Assembly (NCBI GenBank): GCA_028865235.1
Contig: CP114561.1
Span: forward strand, 1,694,001 to 1,758,000
Length of the DNA stretch: 64,000 nt
Reading direction: 5' to 3'
Origin: Candidatus Manganitrophus sp.
GTDB taxonomy: Bacteria > Nitrospirota > Nitrospiria > SBBL01 > Manganitrophaceae
The notes under the pieces were generated by a model. The model was given only the letters and a program-made list of their open reading frames with translations. It had not been told where the DNA came from and did not search any database. This document shows positions 27,585 to 36,996 of this stretch, piece after piece (position 1 is the first letter of the stretch; each line of letters begins with the position of its first letter). A program made the translations under genes and the position numbers.

Positions 27585-27624
27585 TAAAAAGGTGAAAAGG
27601 AATGGTTTTCATGAATCTCACCTC

Positions 27625-27745
27625 CTCTTCTCCCGCCCCGCCGAAGCAGTCCCCCCGGCGGCCAAGAGATCGGCAAAACCCTCGGTCTTGTGAGAAGCCT
27701 CTTCGCCCAAGTCCCTCTCGCCAAGAGGCGGTCTTCCGTACGCGC
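27625..27745 (+). pseudogene. Decayed, internally deleted copy of the downstream exonuclease gene start
   Basis: This stretch aligns with 28220-28300 of the exonuclease gene (GCCCCGCCGAAG and CGGCCAAGAGATCGGC are exact) and then jumps to sequence matching about 28413-28446 (CGCCCAA...AAGAGGCGGTC). About 110 bases between are missing and the frame is broken. It lies immediately after the defence island, so the insertion or a neighbouring recombination probably duplicated part of the gene. Confidence 0.7.
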
Positions 27746-27818
27746 TCCATTGCTGAAAGAGATTCGTTTTCCTCTGGAAACTGCTAAGATGTGGTTTAAG
27801 AACTCACTGGAGAGGGCA

Positions 27819-28019
27819 ATGAGCAAAATCGAACAGATTGAAAAAGAAATCCAAGCACTCACCCCGGAGGAGCTGTCGGTCTTCCGCAAGTGGTTCCTTG
27901 AATTCGATGCCGCAATTTGGGATCGGCAGATCGAAGAAGATGTGCGGACAGGAAAGCTCGACACCCTGGCGGAAAAAGCACTGAAAGATTTTAAATCCGG
28001 GAGAGGCTCGGAGCTGTGA
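27819..28019 (+). CDS. Orphan antitoxin of a RelE/ParE-type module
   Basis: This 66-residue protein (MSKIEQIEKEIQALTPEELS...WDRQIEEDVRTGKL...AEKALKDFKSGRGSEL) matches the short helical antitoxins that neutralise RelE/ParE-type toxins by their C-terminal tail. GGAGAGGG precedes the ATG. Its stop overlaps a GTG by 4 bases, the usual arrangement with a downstream toxin, but that toxin is truncated to 23 codons. The antitoxin is intact and may be a relic or still able to neutralise related toxins. Confidence 0.75.
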   Translation: MSKIEQIEKEIQALTPEELSVFRKWFLEFDAAIWDRQIEEDVRTGKLDTLAEKALKDFKSGRGSEL

Positions 28020-28087
28020 AGCACTTTGCTTCCCCTGATTTTTGGGCCTGCTATAAGGCGCTCCTCGAGATTACGACAAATTGCTAG
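28016..28087 (+). pseudogene. Truncated RelE/ParE-type toxin remnant
   Basis: Starting with GTG in a GTGA overlap, the frame reads VKHFASPDFWACYKALLEIT and stops (TAG at 28085). This is the N-terminus of a family of about 80-100 residues; the rest is absent downstream. The toxin is non-functional. Confidence 0.7.
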
Positions 28088-28165
28088 GCTGACCCCCCGA
28101 AGTGATCGAATAAGGTCATTCTCCTTCCACGTCCTCTCCACTTCAAACATAAGCGACAATCGCCA

Positions 28166-29035
28166 ATGAAACTCCACCTGATCGACGGCACATACGAGCT
28201 CTTCCGAAACCACTTCGGCGCCCCGCCGAAGAAAGCTCCCGACGGCCAAGAGATCGGCGCGACCCTCGGCCTCTTAAGAAGCCTGGCCGCATTACTGGCG
28301 AGGCCGGAGGTGACCCACGTCGCCTGCGCCTTCGATCATGTCATCGAATCGTTCCGCAACGACCTCTATCCCGGATACAAAACCTCCGCAGGGATCGATC
28401 CCGACCTCCTCGCCCAATTCCCCCTGGCCGAAGAGGCGGTCGCCGCCCTCGGCGTGGTCGTCTGGCCGATGGTGGAATTCGAAGCCGACGATGCGTTGGC
28501 CACCGCCGCGATGAAGTGGAAGAACGACCCCGCCGTCGAACAGATCGTCATCGGCTCGCCCGACAAAGACCTAACGCAATTGGTCTCCGGTAATCGGATC
28601 GTCTGCTGGGACCGGCGGCGAGATATCGTGTTGGATGCGCCGGGAGTGGTCGAGAAGTTCGGCGTGGGTCCTCAGTCGATCCCCGACTGGCTGGCGCTGG
28701 TGGGAGATGCCGCCGACGGCTATCCCGGCATTCCGGGCTGGGGGGCCAAGTCCGCATCGGCCGTGCTGGCGCGTTATAAACATCTGGAATCGATCCCGGA
28801 CGACCCGAGTCAATTCGGCCTCGGTCCCGGCCGCGCCGCGCGTCTCGCGGAGAGCCTGGCCGCCCACCGGGAAGAGGCATTGCTCTACCGGAAGCTCGCG
28901 ACGCTCCGCGACGACGTTCCGCTTACGGAAACGCTGGATGATTTAGAGTGGCAAGGCGCCCGGAGCCGGCTTAAAGAGATGTGTGAAGCGTGGGGGGAGG
29001 AGAAACTTCCAGAGCGCATTTCCCGCTGGCGTTAG
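28166..29035 (+). CDS. 5'-3' exonuclease / flap endonuclease-like protein
   Basis: The 289-residue protein has the N-terminal exonuclease fold of Pol I-type 5' nucleases: HLIDGTYELFRNHFG, AFDHVIESFRNDLYPGYK, the acidic cluster EFEADDALA and IGSPDKDLTQLV, and a helix-hairpin-helix region GDAADGYPGIPGWGAKSASAVL. The metal-binding aspartates are all visible. It would cut 5' flaps or degrade DNA 5' to 3' in repair. No polymerase domain follows. A decayed copy of its 5' region lies 500 bases upstream. Confidence 0.9.
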   Translation: MKLHLIDGTYELFRNHFGAPPKKAPDGQEIGATLGLLRSLAALLARPEVTHVACAFDHVIESFRNDLYPGYKTSAGIDPDLLAQFPLAEEAVAALGVVVWPMVEFEADDALATAAMKWKNDPAVEQIVIGSPDKDLTQLVSGNRIVCWDRRRDIVLDAPGVVEKFGVGPQSIPDWLALVGDAADGYPGIPGWGAKSASAVLARYKHLESIPDDPSQFGLGPGRAARLAESLAAHREEALLYRKLATLRDDVPLTETLDDLEWQGARSRLKEMCEAWGEEKLPERISRWR

Positions 29036-29067
29036 GATCTGGCAGAGTGTTGAAAAACGCTCAATCC

Positions 29068-29136
29068 GTCATTCCTGAATGTTTCATCGGGAATGTTTAA
29101 ATCACGATCCTGGATTCCCGCTTTCGCTGGAATGAC
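29068..29136. repeat. Dispersed REP-like element
   Basis: Terminal inverted GTCATTCC (29068-29075) and GGAATGAC (29129-29136), with internal CTGGATTCCCGCTTTCGCTGG. This is a well-known kind of intergenic repeat in many bacterial genomes. Confidence 0.65.
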
Positions 29137-29265
29137 AACCAAGAAAATCAATTCCAGACCGAGTCGCGACCCTCACTTTGAAGCGCTTGTAAACGGAAAC
29201 CGGTTTCTTTAAACTGGATTTCATCCGGAAAAAAATCGCGTTTCCCGAGAAAGAGAGGTTTGAAA

Positions 29266-29499
29266 ATGGAAGATGGACAGGTATTGAAACACATCGATGA
29301 GCTCGCACAAGAGGAACACCGGCTCTATTCACGCGAGAACTTAAGCGACGAGGAGCTCGGCCGCCTGAAGCAAGTCACCACCGAATTGGACCAATGCTGG
29401 GACCTGCTGCGGCAGCGGCGCGGCCTCCGGGACGCGCACGCCAATCCCGACACGGCGAAAGTCCGCCCCGCGAAGGTCGTCGAAAACCAACAGGGATAA
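29266..29499 (+). CDS. DUF2630 family protein
   Basis: This 77-residue helical protein has the family pattern HIDELAQEEHRLYSRE, then LKQVTTELDQCWDLLRQRRGLRD and a C-terminal VRPAKVVENQQ. GAGAGG precedes the ATG at 29266; a TTG two codons upstream is less likely. DUF2630 proteins are small cytosolic proteins of unknown role. Transcribed alone, with a REP-like element upstream. Confidence 0.85.
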   Translation: MEDGQVLKHIDELAQEEHRLYSRENLSDEELGRLKQVTTELDQCWDLLRQRRGLRDAHANPDTAKVRPAKVVENQQG

Positions 29500-29698
29500 T
29501 CCGGCCGACGACGGTTGACCGTCACCTCGCCTGAAGGATTGAGGGGGCAGAGCTGGTTCTGGAGCCGATGGGGTCTCCCCCAAGACGCGAGCCACCCTTC
29601 CCCGCCTTTACAAATCAATCCCCATCCAATATGATATCCCGCGTCAACCTACAGAGTGAACGATCTCTCGGACATTTTCACAACGCACCCCGGAAAAA

Positions 29699-30481
29699 AT
29701 GGCCATCCGAACCGTCATCGCCACCCGATATGTCACCCCGCTGCGCGAAGGGGGATCGCTTCCCGCCATTGTGGAAGCCGACGACGACGGGATGTATGTC
29801 TTGAAATTCCGCGGCGCGGGACAAGGGCCGAAAGCGTCGATTGCCGAGCTGGTCGCGGGGGAGTTGGGCCGCGCCATCGGGCTGCCGGTGCCGGAGATCG
29901 TCTTCATCGCGCTCGACCCGGAGCTGGCGCGGACCGAGCCCGATTCGGAAATACAAGCGCTGATCAAAGGAAGCGCCGGACTCAACCTAGGGCTCGACTA
30001 CCTGCCCGGCGCGGTCACGTTCGACCCGGTCGCCGAAAAGGTCGATCCGGAGATCGCCTCCGCGATCGTCTGGTTCGACGCGTACGTGACCAACATCGAT
30101 CGGACGCCGCGGAACACCAACATGCTGATGTGGCATCGGAAATTGTGGCTGATCGACCACGGCGCGGCCCTCTACTTTCATCATGAATGGAAGAATTATT
30201 TCCAGCGCAGCCGGGCCCGCTTTCCGATGATCAAAGACCATGTCCTGCTTAAGTCAGCCGGCAGGCTGGAAGAGATCGACGCGAAGCTCTCCGGACGGCT
30301 GACGCCGGAAAGGATTGATGAAATCGTAAAACAGATTCCAGATGCCTGGCTGGGAAGGGACCCGGCCTTTAGCGGCCCGGACCAACAGCGGGGAGCTTAC
30401 ATGCGGTATCTATTGAATCGGCTGAAGCCGCCGCGGGCGTTTCTGGAGGAGGCGATCGATGCAAGATCACGCAACGTATGA
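29699..30481 (+). CDS. HipA-like (HipA_2) kinase-fold protein
   Basis: The 260-residue protein resembles the short HipA-like family: EADDDGMYVLKFRGAGQGPK (nucleotide loop and Lys), LVAGELGRAIGLPVPE, IVWFDAYVTNIDRTPRNTN (catalytic Asp/Asn segment) and LWLIDHGAALYFHH (metal Asp). It lacks the HipB partner; instead the next gene, overlapping by 23 bases, encodes a DUF3037 protein, which is the conserved companion of this family. A toxin-antitoxin or regulatory kinase pair is likely but not shown. Confidence 0.82.
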   Translation: MAIRTVIATRYVTPLREGGSLPAIVEADDDGMYVLKFRGAGQGPKASIAELVAGELGRAIGLPVPEIVFIALDPELARTEPDSEIQALIKGSAGLNLGLDYLPGAVTFDPVAEKVDPEIASAIVWFDAYVTNIDRTPRNTNMLMWHRKLWLIDHGAALYFHHEWKNYFQRSRARFPMIKDHVLLKSAGRLEEIDAKLSGRLTPERIDEIVKQIPDAWLGRDPAFSGPDQQRGAYMRYLLNRLKPPRAFLEEAIDARSRNV

Positions 30482-30881
30482 CTATGCGATCATCCGGGTG
30501 GTGCCGAGGGTCGACCGCGGGGAGTTCGTAAATGTCGGGGTGATCGTCTCCTGCCGGGGGCAAGACTTCCTCGAAGCGCGCATCGAGCTGGACGAACAAC
30601 GGCTGAGGGCGCTCGACCCGGCGCTCGACATGGAGATGGTCCGGGCGCACCTCGCGACGATCCCGGCGATCTGCAAAGGGGGAGCGGAGGCGGGGGAGAT
30701 CGGCCGGCTGTCGCCCCGGGAGCGCTTCGACTGGCTCGTTGCCCCCCGCAGCACCATCATCCAGACCTCCCCGGTCCACACCGGCCGCTGCAAGAGCCCC
30801 GCCGCAGCGATCAAGCATCTGATCGAGACGATGGTGCGGCCGCCTTCAAAAGCAACTAGGAATCGTTCAGTTAGGAATTAG
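30459..30881 (+). CDS. DUF3037 protein, partner of HipA-like kinase
   Basis: The 140-residue protein opens with YDYAIIRVVPRVDRGEFVNVGVI, the DUF3037 signature, and contains LSPRERFDWLVAPRSTIIQTSPVH. It overlaps the kinase gene by 23 bases, so the two are coupled. The last residues (RNRSVRN) are encoded by a copy of the ATTAGGAATTAG repeat, so the original C-terminus may have been replaced. Function unknown; its consistent pairing suggests it modulates the kinase. Confidence 0.85.
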   Translation: MQDHATYDYAIIRVVPRVDRGEFVNVGVIVSCRGQDFLEARIELDEQRLRALDPALDMEMVRAHLATIPAICKGGAEAGEIGRLSPRERFDWLVAPRSTIIQTSPVHTGRCKSPAAAIKHLIETMVRPPSKATRNRSVRN

Positions 30882-30943
30882 ACATCAAAAAGAGCAAAGA
30901 GTCTGCGCGCTGATTCCGATCCGGAATCAGAAGAAGCCGAATG

Positions 30944-31546
30944 TTATCTGTGCGCGACGAAATAGGGGTTCTTTCCACCGGCATGGTCGGTGACATCCAA
31001 AACATCGACGATTTCAGGAACCGCCTTCTTGATGGCGACGATCACCCCCTGCTTGAGCGTCACCTCCGCGCTCCCGCACCCGTGACATCCGCCCCCCAAG
31101 CGAAGATAGGCGATATGGTCTTTCACCCCCACCAGGGTGATTACGCCGCCGTGGCTGGCAACCGACGGATTGATCTCCGTGTTCAAGAGGTGCTGGATCG
31201 CCTTCGCCTCCGGATTGTCTAAATCGGCGGACGGCGCCGGCAATGCCCCCTTCGGATTCTCCACCTTAAAACCGGTCTGGTCGAGCGTGGTGATAAAATC
31301 GATTTTCACATCTTCCAGAAACGAGGCGTCCCGCGGCTCCATAAAAAAGACGAGGCCGTCGGCCTCCGACACGACATCGTCTTCCTTCCGCTTGCCCGCT
31401 TCTACGAAAGCGAGGCTATACTCGGTCTTCGTCGTCCCCCCTTTCATCGTCAGGCGAAGCCCCTCAATCTTTGTCTTCTTTTGTGTCTCCTGGTCCTTCG
31501 TCAGCGCGTCGATCTTCTTCCTGGCCGCTTCGGTCACTTGAATCAT
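30944..31546 (-). CDS. nfuA: NfuA-type Fe-S cluster carrier
   Basis: The 200-residue protein has an N-terminal degenerate A-type (HesB/IscA-like) domain (MIQVTEAARKKIDAL...FVEAG) lacking the carrier cysteines, and a C-terminal NifU domain with INPSVASHGGVITLVG and the CHGC motif (GGGCHGCGSAEVTLKQGV) that binds a 4Fe-4S cluster as a dimer. This is the NfuA layout. It delivers clusters to client enzymes, useful in a cytochrome-rich organism. GGAGG is 9 bases before the ATG. It is flanked by inverted copies of the AT-rich repeat. Confidence 0.88.
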   Translation of the reverse strand: MIQVTEAARKKIDALTKDQETQKKTKIEGLRLTMKGGTTKTEYSLAFVEAGKRKEDDVVSEADGLVFFMEPRDASFLEDVKIDFITTLDQTGFKVENPKGALPAPSADLDNPEAKAIQHLLNTEINPSVASHGGVITLVGVKDHIAYLRLGGGCHGCGSAEVTLKQGVIVAIKKAVPEIVDVLDVTDHAGGKNPYFVAHR

Positions 31547-31656
31547 TGGACAGTCCTCCTTAATGTAGCAGGATCATACCATACCTCTGGAGCGATGTTC
31601 CGTAAAATTGTGCATGGGGATGTCGAGGCAGGCGCTATGCCCTTGATTCCTAATTC

Positions 31657-33175
31657 CTAATTGAACGATTCCTCATTCTCCGCGCCTTCCGGCGGAGCAA
31701 GCGGAATCTTCACCGAGAGGGTCGTCCCCTTTCCCGGCTCCCCCTGAATCGACACCGTCCCCCCCAAAGCAATGCCCGCTCCCGGATGCCGAGCAATCCG
31801 AGCGATTTCGAATTGGCGATCTCCCCCTCGGTGATCCCCTTTCCGTTATCGCCGACCTCCAGAAGGAGGTGATCTCCCTTTTCTCCAGCCGGACGTCGAT
31901 CTCATCGGCGCCGGCGTGCCGGACGATGTTCGTGAGGGTTTCCTGAAAGATCCGAAAGACGGTCGTCGAGCGGTCCCGGTCGAGGGTGATCTCCTCCGGC
32001 CGGGCGGTGAACCGGCAGCGCATTCCGGTCCGGTTCTTGAAGTCCTCGACCTGCCATTCCATCGCCGCCGTCAACCCCAGATCATCGAGGACCACCGGCC
32101 GCATCTCTGTGGAGATCTTCCGGACGGTTTGAATCGTCGCGTCGACCAGATTGACCATCGATTGGGTCCGCTCCCGGAGCGGTTTCTGATTTCGAGACAA
32201 TTGCTTCTTCAACCAGGAAAGCTCCATTTTCAGAATCGTCAGCTGTTGCCCCAGCTCGTCGTGGATCTCGCGGGAGATCCGCGTCCGCTCCTCCTCCAGG
32301 ATTGTCTGCAGCCGCGCGGAGAGATCCCGCAACTGCTGCCGAGAGTTCTTCAGCGCCTCTTCCGCCCGCTTTCGCTCGGTGATCTCGACGAAGGTGACAA
32401 TGGCGCCGGAAAGTTTTCCGTTGTCCGGATCTCTCATCGGAATGGCGCTGTAGATCGCCCAGGAGGTGCTCCCGTCGGGACGGCGGACGCCGATGATCAC
32501 ACCCGGCTGGGGCCGCCCCGTCGCCATGCATTTCGAAACGGGATAGTCCTTGCTCTCGCACGGGGTGCCGTCTTCCCAAATGGTTTTGGTGTCGAAATCG
32601 GCGACGTATAAATTCTTCAGCGCGTCGAACCGGAGACCCAAAATCTCCTGGGCCTTCTCATTGGCCCTGCAAATCGTCCCGTCGGCCGCCACCTGGACAA
32701 TCCCGGCCGAGACCCCTTCGATCATCCGGCGGTTGAGCTCGCTGCTTTCCAAAAGGGCCCATTCCGTCCGCTTCTGCTCCGTAATATCGGTGGCGATGAC
32801 CAGGGCCGATTCCACTTTTCCGCCGCGCTGAACCGGGAAGATCCGGGTGAGCCAATGGGTAGGGCCGACGGCAACCAACTCCATGGCCTGGGGCTCTCCG
32901 GAATTGAACATTTTTTCCAGCAGGCGCTGAAATCGCGCCGCCTCCTCCGGCGTGTGATAGTCCGAGGCGTTCGTCCCGATGACGTTTTCGACCGTATATT
33001 CAGGCAATGTCCGGTTGATAAATAAGATCGTGCCGCGGCGATCCAGATTCGAGATGACGTCGGGAGAATTCTGAAGGAGGGCGCGATAGTTCTGTCCCGA
33101 CCGGTGGACGGCCGGCCTGTTTCCCTTTCGGCGGGCCGGCGCCGAAGCGGCCGATTTTTTGTCTTTCTTAGGCAT
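31657..33175 (-). CDS. PAS-PAS sensor histidine kinase (HisKA_3), two frameshifts at 3' end
   Basis: With one base restored at the T4 run 31879-31882 and one at the C7 run 31759-31765 the product is 506 residues and closely matches the kinase at 62169 throughout. Order: two PAS domains (about 30-270, QNYRALLQNSPDVI and LNRRMIEGVSAGIVQVAADG), then HisKA_3 (SREIHDELGQQLTILKMELSWL) and an HATPase with NIVRHAGADEI, the GKGI region and LGLLGIRERA. It is soluble and belongs to the NarX/DegS-like family that phosphorylates NarL-type regulators, none of which is adjacent. Its stop codon lies in a copy of the AT-rich repeat. Confidence 0.85.
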
Positions 33176-33395
33176 GAGGAAAGAGCCCTTTCGGTTTCAT
33201 CTCTGCCCGTCGCTCTTTAAATAAAACCTGTGGATGGGCGTGGTTTCTCGGATTCATCGGGAGAGGGAGGCCGGAGAGAGAGCCGAACGAACACCGGGCG
33301 AGCAAAGCGGCACGCGTCGTACCGGGTCACAAAAGCGGAGGTCAAGCCGCTTCAGTGCACATCGCTGCGGACTTTATCATATCGTTTGGAAATAT

Positions 33396-34715
33396 TCAAA
33401 CGCCCCCCCGCTCCTCCGCCGCCCGCGCCGCCCGCTGCCCCTCCTCCACCTTGACGAACGACAAAAGAATCCCCCCCGCCACGAAAAAGAGAACAATCAA
33501 CAAAATGGCGTTGCGGGTTGAGCCGGTCGCCCAGATCGAAAAGGCAAAGACGGCCGGGCCGGCAATCCCGGCGAACTTTTCGAAGATGCCGAAGAAGCCG
33601 AAGAACTCGGCCGATTTGTGGCGCGGAATCATGCTGGCGAAAAGAGAGCGGCTCAACGCCTGAGCCCCCCCTTGAACGGTGCCGACCAGGATCGCCAGGA
33701 GCATGAAGTGGAAGGCGGTGGTCATGAAATAGCCGAGCACCGTGATGCCGGTATAGACCGTCAGCGCCAGAAAGATCGCCCGCTTCGCGCCGATTTTTCC
33801 GGCGAGGGCGCCGAAGAGAAACGCGAAGGGAATGCCAACGAACTGCGTGATCAGGAGGGCCAGGATCAGCGCCCCCTGGGAGATGCCGATCTCCGCGCCG
33901 TAGATCGTGGCCATCCGGATGATCGTCTGGATGCCGTCGTTGTAGATCATGAAGGCGATCATCATCAGGAAAGCCTGCTTGTAGCCGCGCAGATGACGGA
34001 GGGTCTCCCGCAGGCGGCCGAAAGCGATCGCCGCCCAATGGCCTGCCCGGGGCGGCCCCGCCTCCGTCCGCGCGGCCGGTTCCGACACCCGCCGGAAGAG
34101 CGGAAAAGAAAAGAGGAGCCACCAGATCGCGACGCTGAGGAAAGAGAGCCGGGTGGCGGTTCCGGCGTCGGGAATCCCGAAACGCTCGGGCATCTGGATG
34201 CAGGCCAGATTGACCGCCAGCAGCAGCCCTCCGCCGAGGTAGCCGAGGGCGTACCCCGCGGCGGAGACGCGGTCCATCTCCTCTTCCCCCGCGATGTGGG
34301 GAAGGAGCGAATCGTAGAAAACGTAGCTGCCGGCCGCCCCGATATTGCCGAGGACGAACAACACGGACGCGAGGAGCCAGTCCCCCCGCTGGATGAAGAC
34401 CATGCAGGCGGTGGCGACCACCCCCAGGGCGGCGAACGCGCCGAGCATTTTTTTCTTGAGGGCGGCGTAGTCGGCGAGGGTGCCGAGAAGGGGTGAGGCG
34501 ACCGCGATGAGGATCAGTCCGAATGTGGTGGCGAGGGCGAAGCGGGTGGTCGCGCCGGCCGGATCGAGATCGGCCGCGGCGACCCGCTGAAAATAGATCG
34601 GAAAAACCGCCGCGACGATGGTGGTGGTGAAGGCCGAGCTCGCCCAATCATACATGGCCCAGGCCCGCAGCTCGGAACGGTCCAAGCCCAGATGGCGAAG
34701 CCATTTCGCGATCAT
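33396..34715 (-). CDS. MFS transporter, UMF1 (Atg22-like) family
   Basis: The 439-residue inner-membrane protein has about 12 helices. The opening AWAMYDWASSAFTTTIVAAVFPIYF and the later FMIYNDGIQTIIRMATIYGAEIG are hallmarks of the UMF1/Atg22-like MFS group, whose bacterial substrates are unknown. GGAGGAAAG precedes the ATG. Transcribed alone; the 220 bases before the kinase gene are non-coding. Amino acids are exported by yeast relatives, so a metabolite efflux role is possible. Confidence 0.9.
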   Translation of the reverse strand: MIAKWLRHLGLDRSELRAWAMYDWASSAFTTTIVAAVFPIYFQRVAAADLDPAGATTRFALATTFGLILIAVASPLLGTLADYAALKKKMLGAFAALGVVATACMVFIQRGDWLLASVLFVLGNIGAAGSYVFYDSLLPHIAGEEEMDRVSAAGYALGYLGGGLLLAVNLACIQMPERFGIPDAGTATRLSFLSVAIWWLLFSFPLFRRVSEPAARTEAGPPRAGHWAAIAFGRLRETLRHLRGYKQAFLMMIAFMIYNDGIQTIIRMATIYGAEIGISQGALILALLITQFVGIPFAFLFGALAGKIGAKRAIFLALTVYTGITVLGYFMTTAFHFMLLAILVGTVQGGAQALSRSLFASMIPRHKSAEFFGFFGIFEKFAGIAGPAVFAFSIWATGSTRNAILLIVLFFVAGGILLSFVKVEEGQRAARAAEERGGV

Positions 34716-35216
34716 TCTTCTTTCCTCCCACCCCTTCGGACAGAGCGGCCCCGACGACCGGCCCGGGGGTCGATCTCATGCCGAAGCGTCCACTATACCA
34801 TCAGAGAGGGTCCGCTCACTATAGGGATCTACATTTTTATCGAGAGATCAACCGACGCGAAAAGAAAGCGCTCCCGGGGAGAGGCCCGGTCAAAAACAAC
34901 AAACGGAATGGAGGGAAGGCAGGCCGTCCGAACCGGGCGGGGCGGCCCGGCAGCGGGGGGCCTCTTTGGATTTCTAAATGATTCTCTTCAATTGATTCTC
35001 TTCAAATCGCGTCTTTTTTCCTTTCGACGGTCAAGATCAGTTGCCAAATTTACGATCTCGGATATATTTACTGTGTCCCGCGCGATTGATTGCGCCTCAG
35101 GATATCCCACTGAGAACTTTTAAACGCTAGAAGGATCCGATCATTCCTACGAAGAAAGCATACTCGAATCCGGCGCGCTTCGAGCCGTCGGAGATTTGCG
35201 TGAGGCGCCGGTCCGA
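34716..35216. other. Non-coding gap before the redox operon
   Basis: No supported gene in these 501 bases. A tandem GATTCTCTTCAA pair lies at about 34980-35007. A promoter for the downstream chemoreceptor operon is expected here but I cannot define one. Confidence 0.4.
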
Positions 35217-36964
35217 ATGAGCCTTCTCAAGATGAGTCTCCTCGCAAAGCTGCTGACCTTGATCATCACGATCGCCGTGATCAGCGGAACCGTTCTCATC
35301 ACCCACGCGATCAAAAACGAGGAGCGCGGCGTCTTTGATGAGAAGGTGCAGGCGAGCAAGTTGATGGCCGGGCCGATCGTCCACAGCATCTACAAGGACA
35401 TGCTCGATGAAAGGGCCGACATGGCGCGCTACCTGATTGCGGGGATGATCGCACAGGGGAACACCGTGCGGACACAGATCGTTCGAGGAAACGGGGTGGA
35501 GGAGGCCTTTCAAGACTTCAAAACGCTGCGGGAAGTGGAGGTGGAGTATGACGGCCTCCGGCCCGAGTGGACCGACAACCATCCGAACAAAGAGGTCAAT
35601 GTCGCCGCGGGGGTCGACGATCCCCGCTTTAAAGAGGCGCTGGGGGCGTTTAAAGAGGGCCGCCTGGAAAGCATCTATTATACCGAGGAGGTCGACGGCC
35701 GGCGGATCCTTACCTATCTCACTCCACTCATCAAACAGAAAAAATGCAACGCCTGCCATACCAAAGACGAGACGATCCGGGGGGTCTTGATGATCTCCAC
35801 CTCCCTTCAGGAGATGGACGCGCGGCTGGCCGACAGCAGGAGAGACTGGATTTTATACGGCGTCTCAATTCTCGTCGGAACCTGCATGACCCTGACCTTC
35901 TTCGTCCGGTGGCTGATTTCGCCGCTCAAACAGATGACCGAGATCGCCGCTCAGATCGCAAAGGGGAATTTCAGCCGGGAGATCCAGGTCCGCACCGACG
36001 ATGAAGTCGGAATTCTAGCGCGCGCATTTTCGGAAATGGCCACCAGCTTGAAAAAAGCATGCGGGAGCTCGCCTCCGGCATCCGGGAGAATTCCAGGCAG
36101 ATCGTCGCCGCCTCCCGATCGCTCTCCGCCTCCAGCCAGCACATGAGCGCCAACTCCAAAGAAACCGAAGCGCTGGCGAGCAACGTTTCCAGCGCCAGCG
36201 AAGAGACCAACCGGAACGTCCAATCGGTCGCCACCTCGGCGGAGGAGATGTCCGTTTCATTCAAGGAGGTCTCGCAGGATGTTCAGAAGGCGGCTCAGAA
36301 GACCTCGCACGCGGTGCAAATGGCGGAGGCGACCAATAGCACCATCTCGAAGCTGGGCGGATCGAGCGCCGAAGTCGGAAAGGTGGTGCGGGTGATTACG
36401 TCGATCGCCGAGCAGACCAACCTGCTGGCGCTCAATGCGATGATCGAAGCGTCCCGCGCCGGAGAAGCCGGAAAAGGATTCGCGGTGGTGGCGAACGAGG
36501 TGAAAGATCTGGCGAAGAAGACGACGAAAGCGACAGAAGAGATCGGTCTGAAGATCTCGACCATTCAGGCCGACACCGAAGAGGCGATCAAGGCGATCAA
36601 CGAGATTCGAAAAATTATCGGCGAGATCAATATCATCGCGACCTCCATTGCAGGAGCGTTGGAGCAGCAGGCGGCGACCACCCACGAAATCAGCCGCAAC
36701 GTCGCGGAGGCCGCTCGCGGTACCAGCGAGGTGGCACAGAACATCAGCGGCGTGGCCACGGCCTCCAAGAGTACGGCGGAAGCGGCGGTGAGCGTCTTGG
36801 CCTCTTCCGAAGATCTGGCCAAACGGGCGTCCGACTTAATCGCCCTGATCGACAAGTTCACGGTGGAGTCGAACGAGTTGAAACCGGACGCCGGCGGGAA
36901 AGCGGGCCCGGCCCGGCAGCCGCTGATCTCAACGCCGATGAAAAACGATCAAGCTCAAGCGTAA
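35217..36964 (+). CDS. Heme-binding methyl-accepting chemotaxis protein, one frameshift
   Basis: Restoring one A in the A6 run 36051-36056 gives a 582-residue chemoreceptor. Layout: transmembrane helix (about 10-30), periplasmic sensor with a single c-type heme motif CNACH (about residue 180), second helix (about 208-225), HAMP domain (to about 280), then the MCP signalling domain containing the hairpin tip [35 protein letters not shown]. Heme-containing MCPs sense redox or gas signals. It is directly followed by cytochrome genes, so it probably reads the state of this electron pathway. Start choice among two nearby ATGs and a TTG is uncertain. Confidence 0.85.
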
Positions 36965-36996
36965 AACGCCGTTTCAATCACAATTGAGGGAGACCC

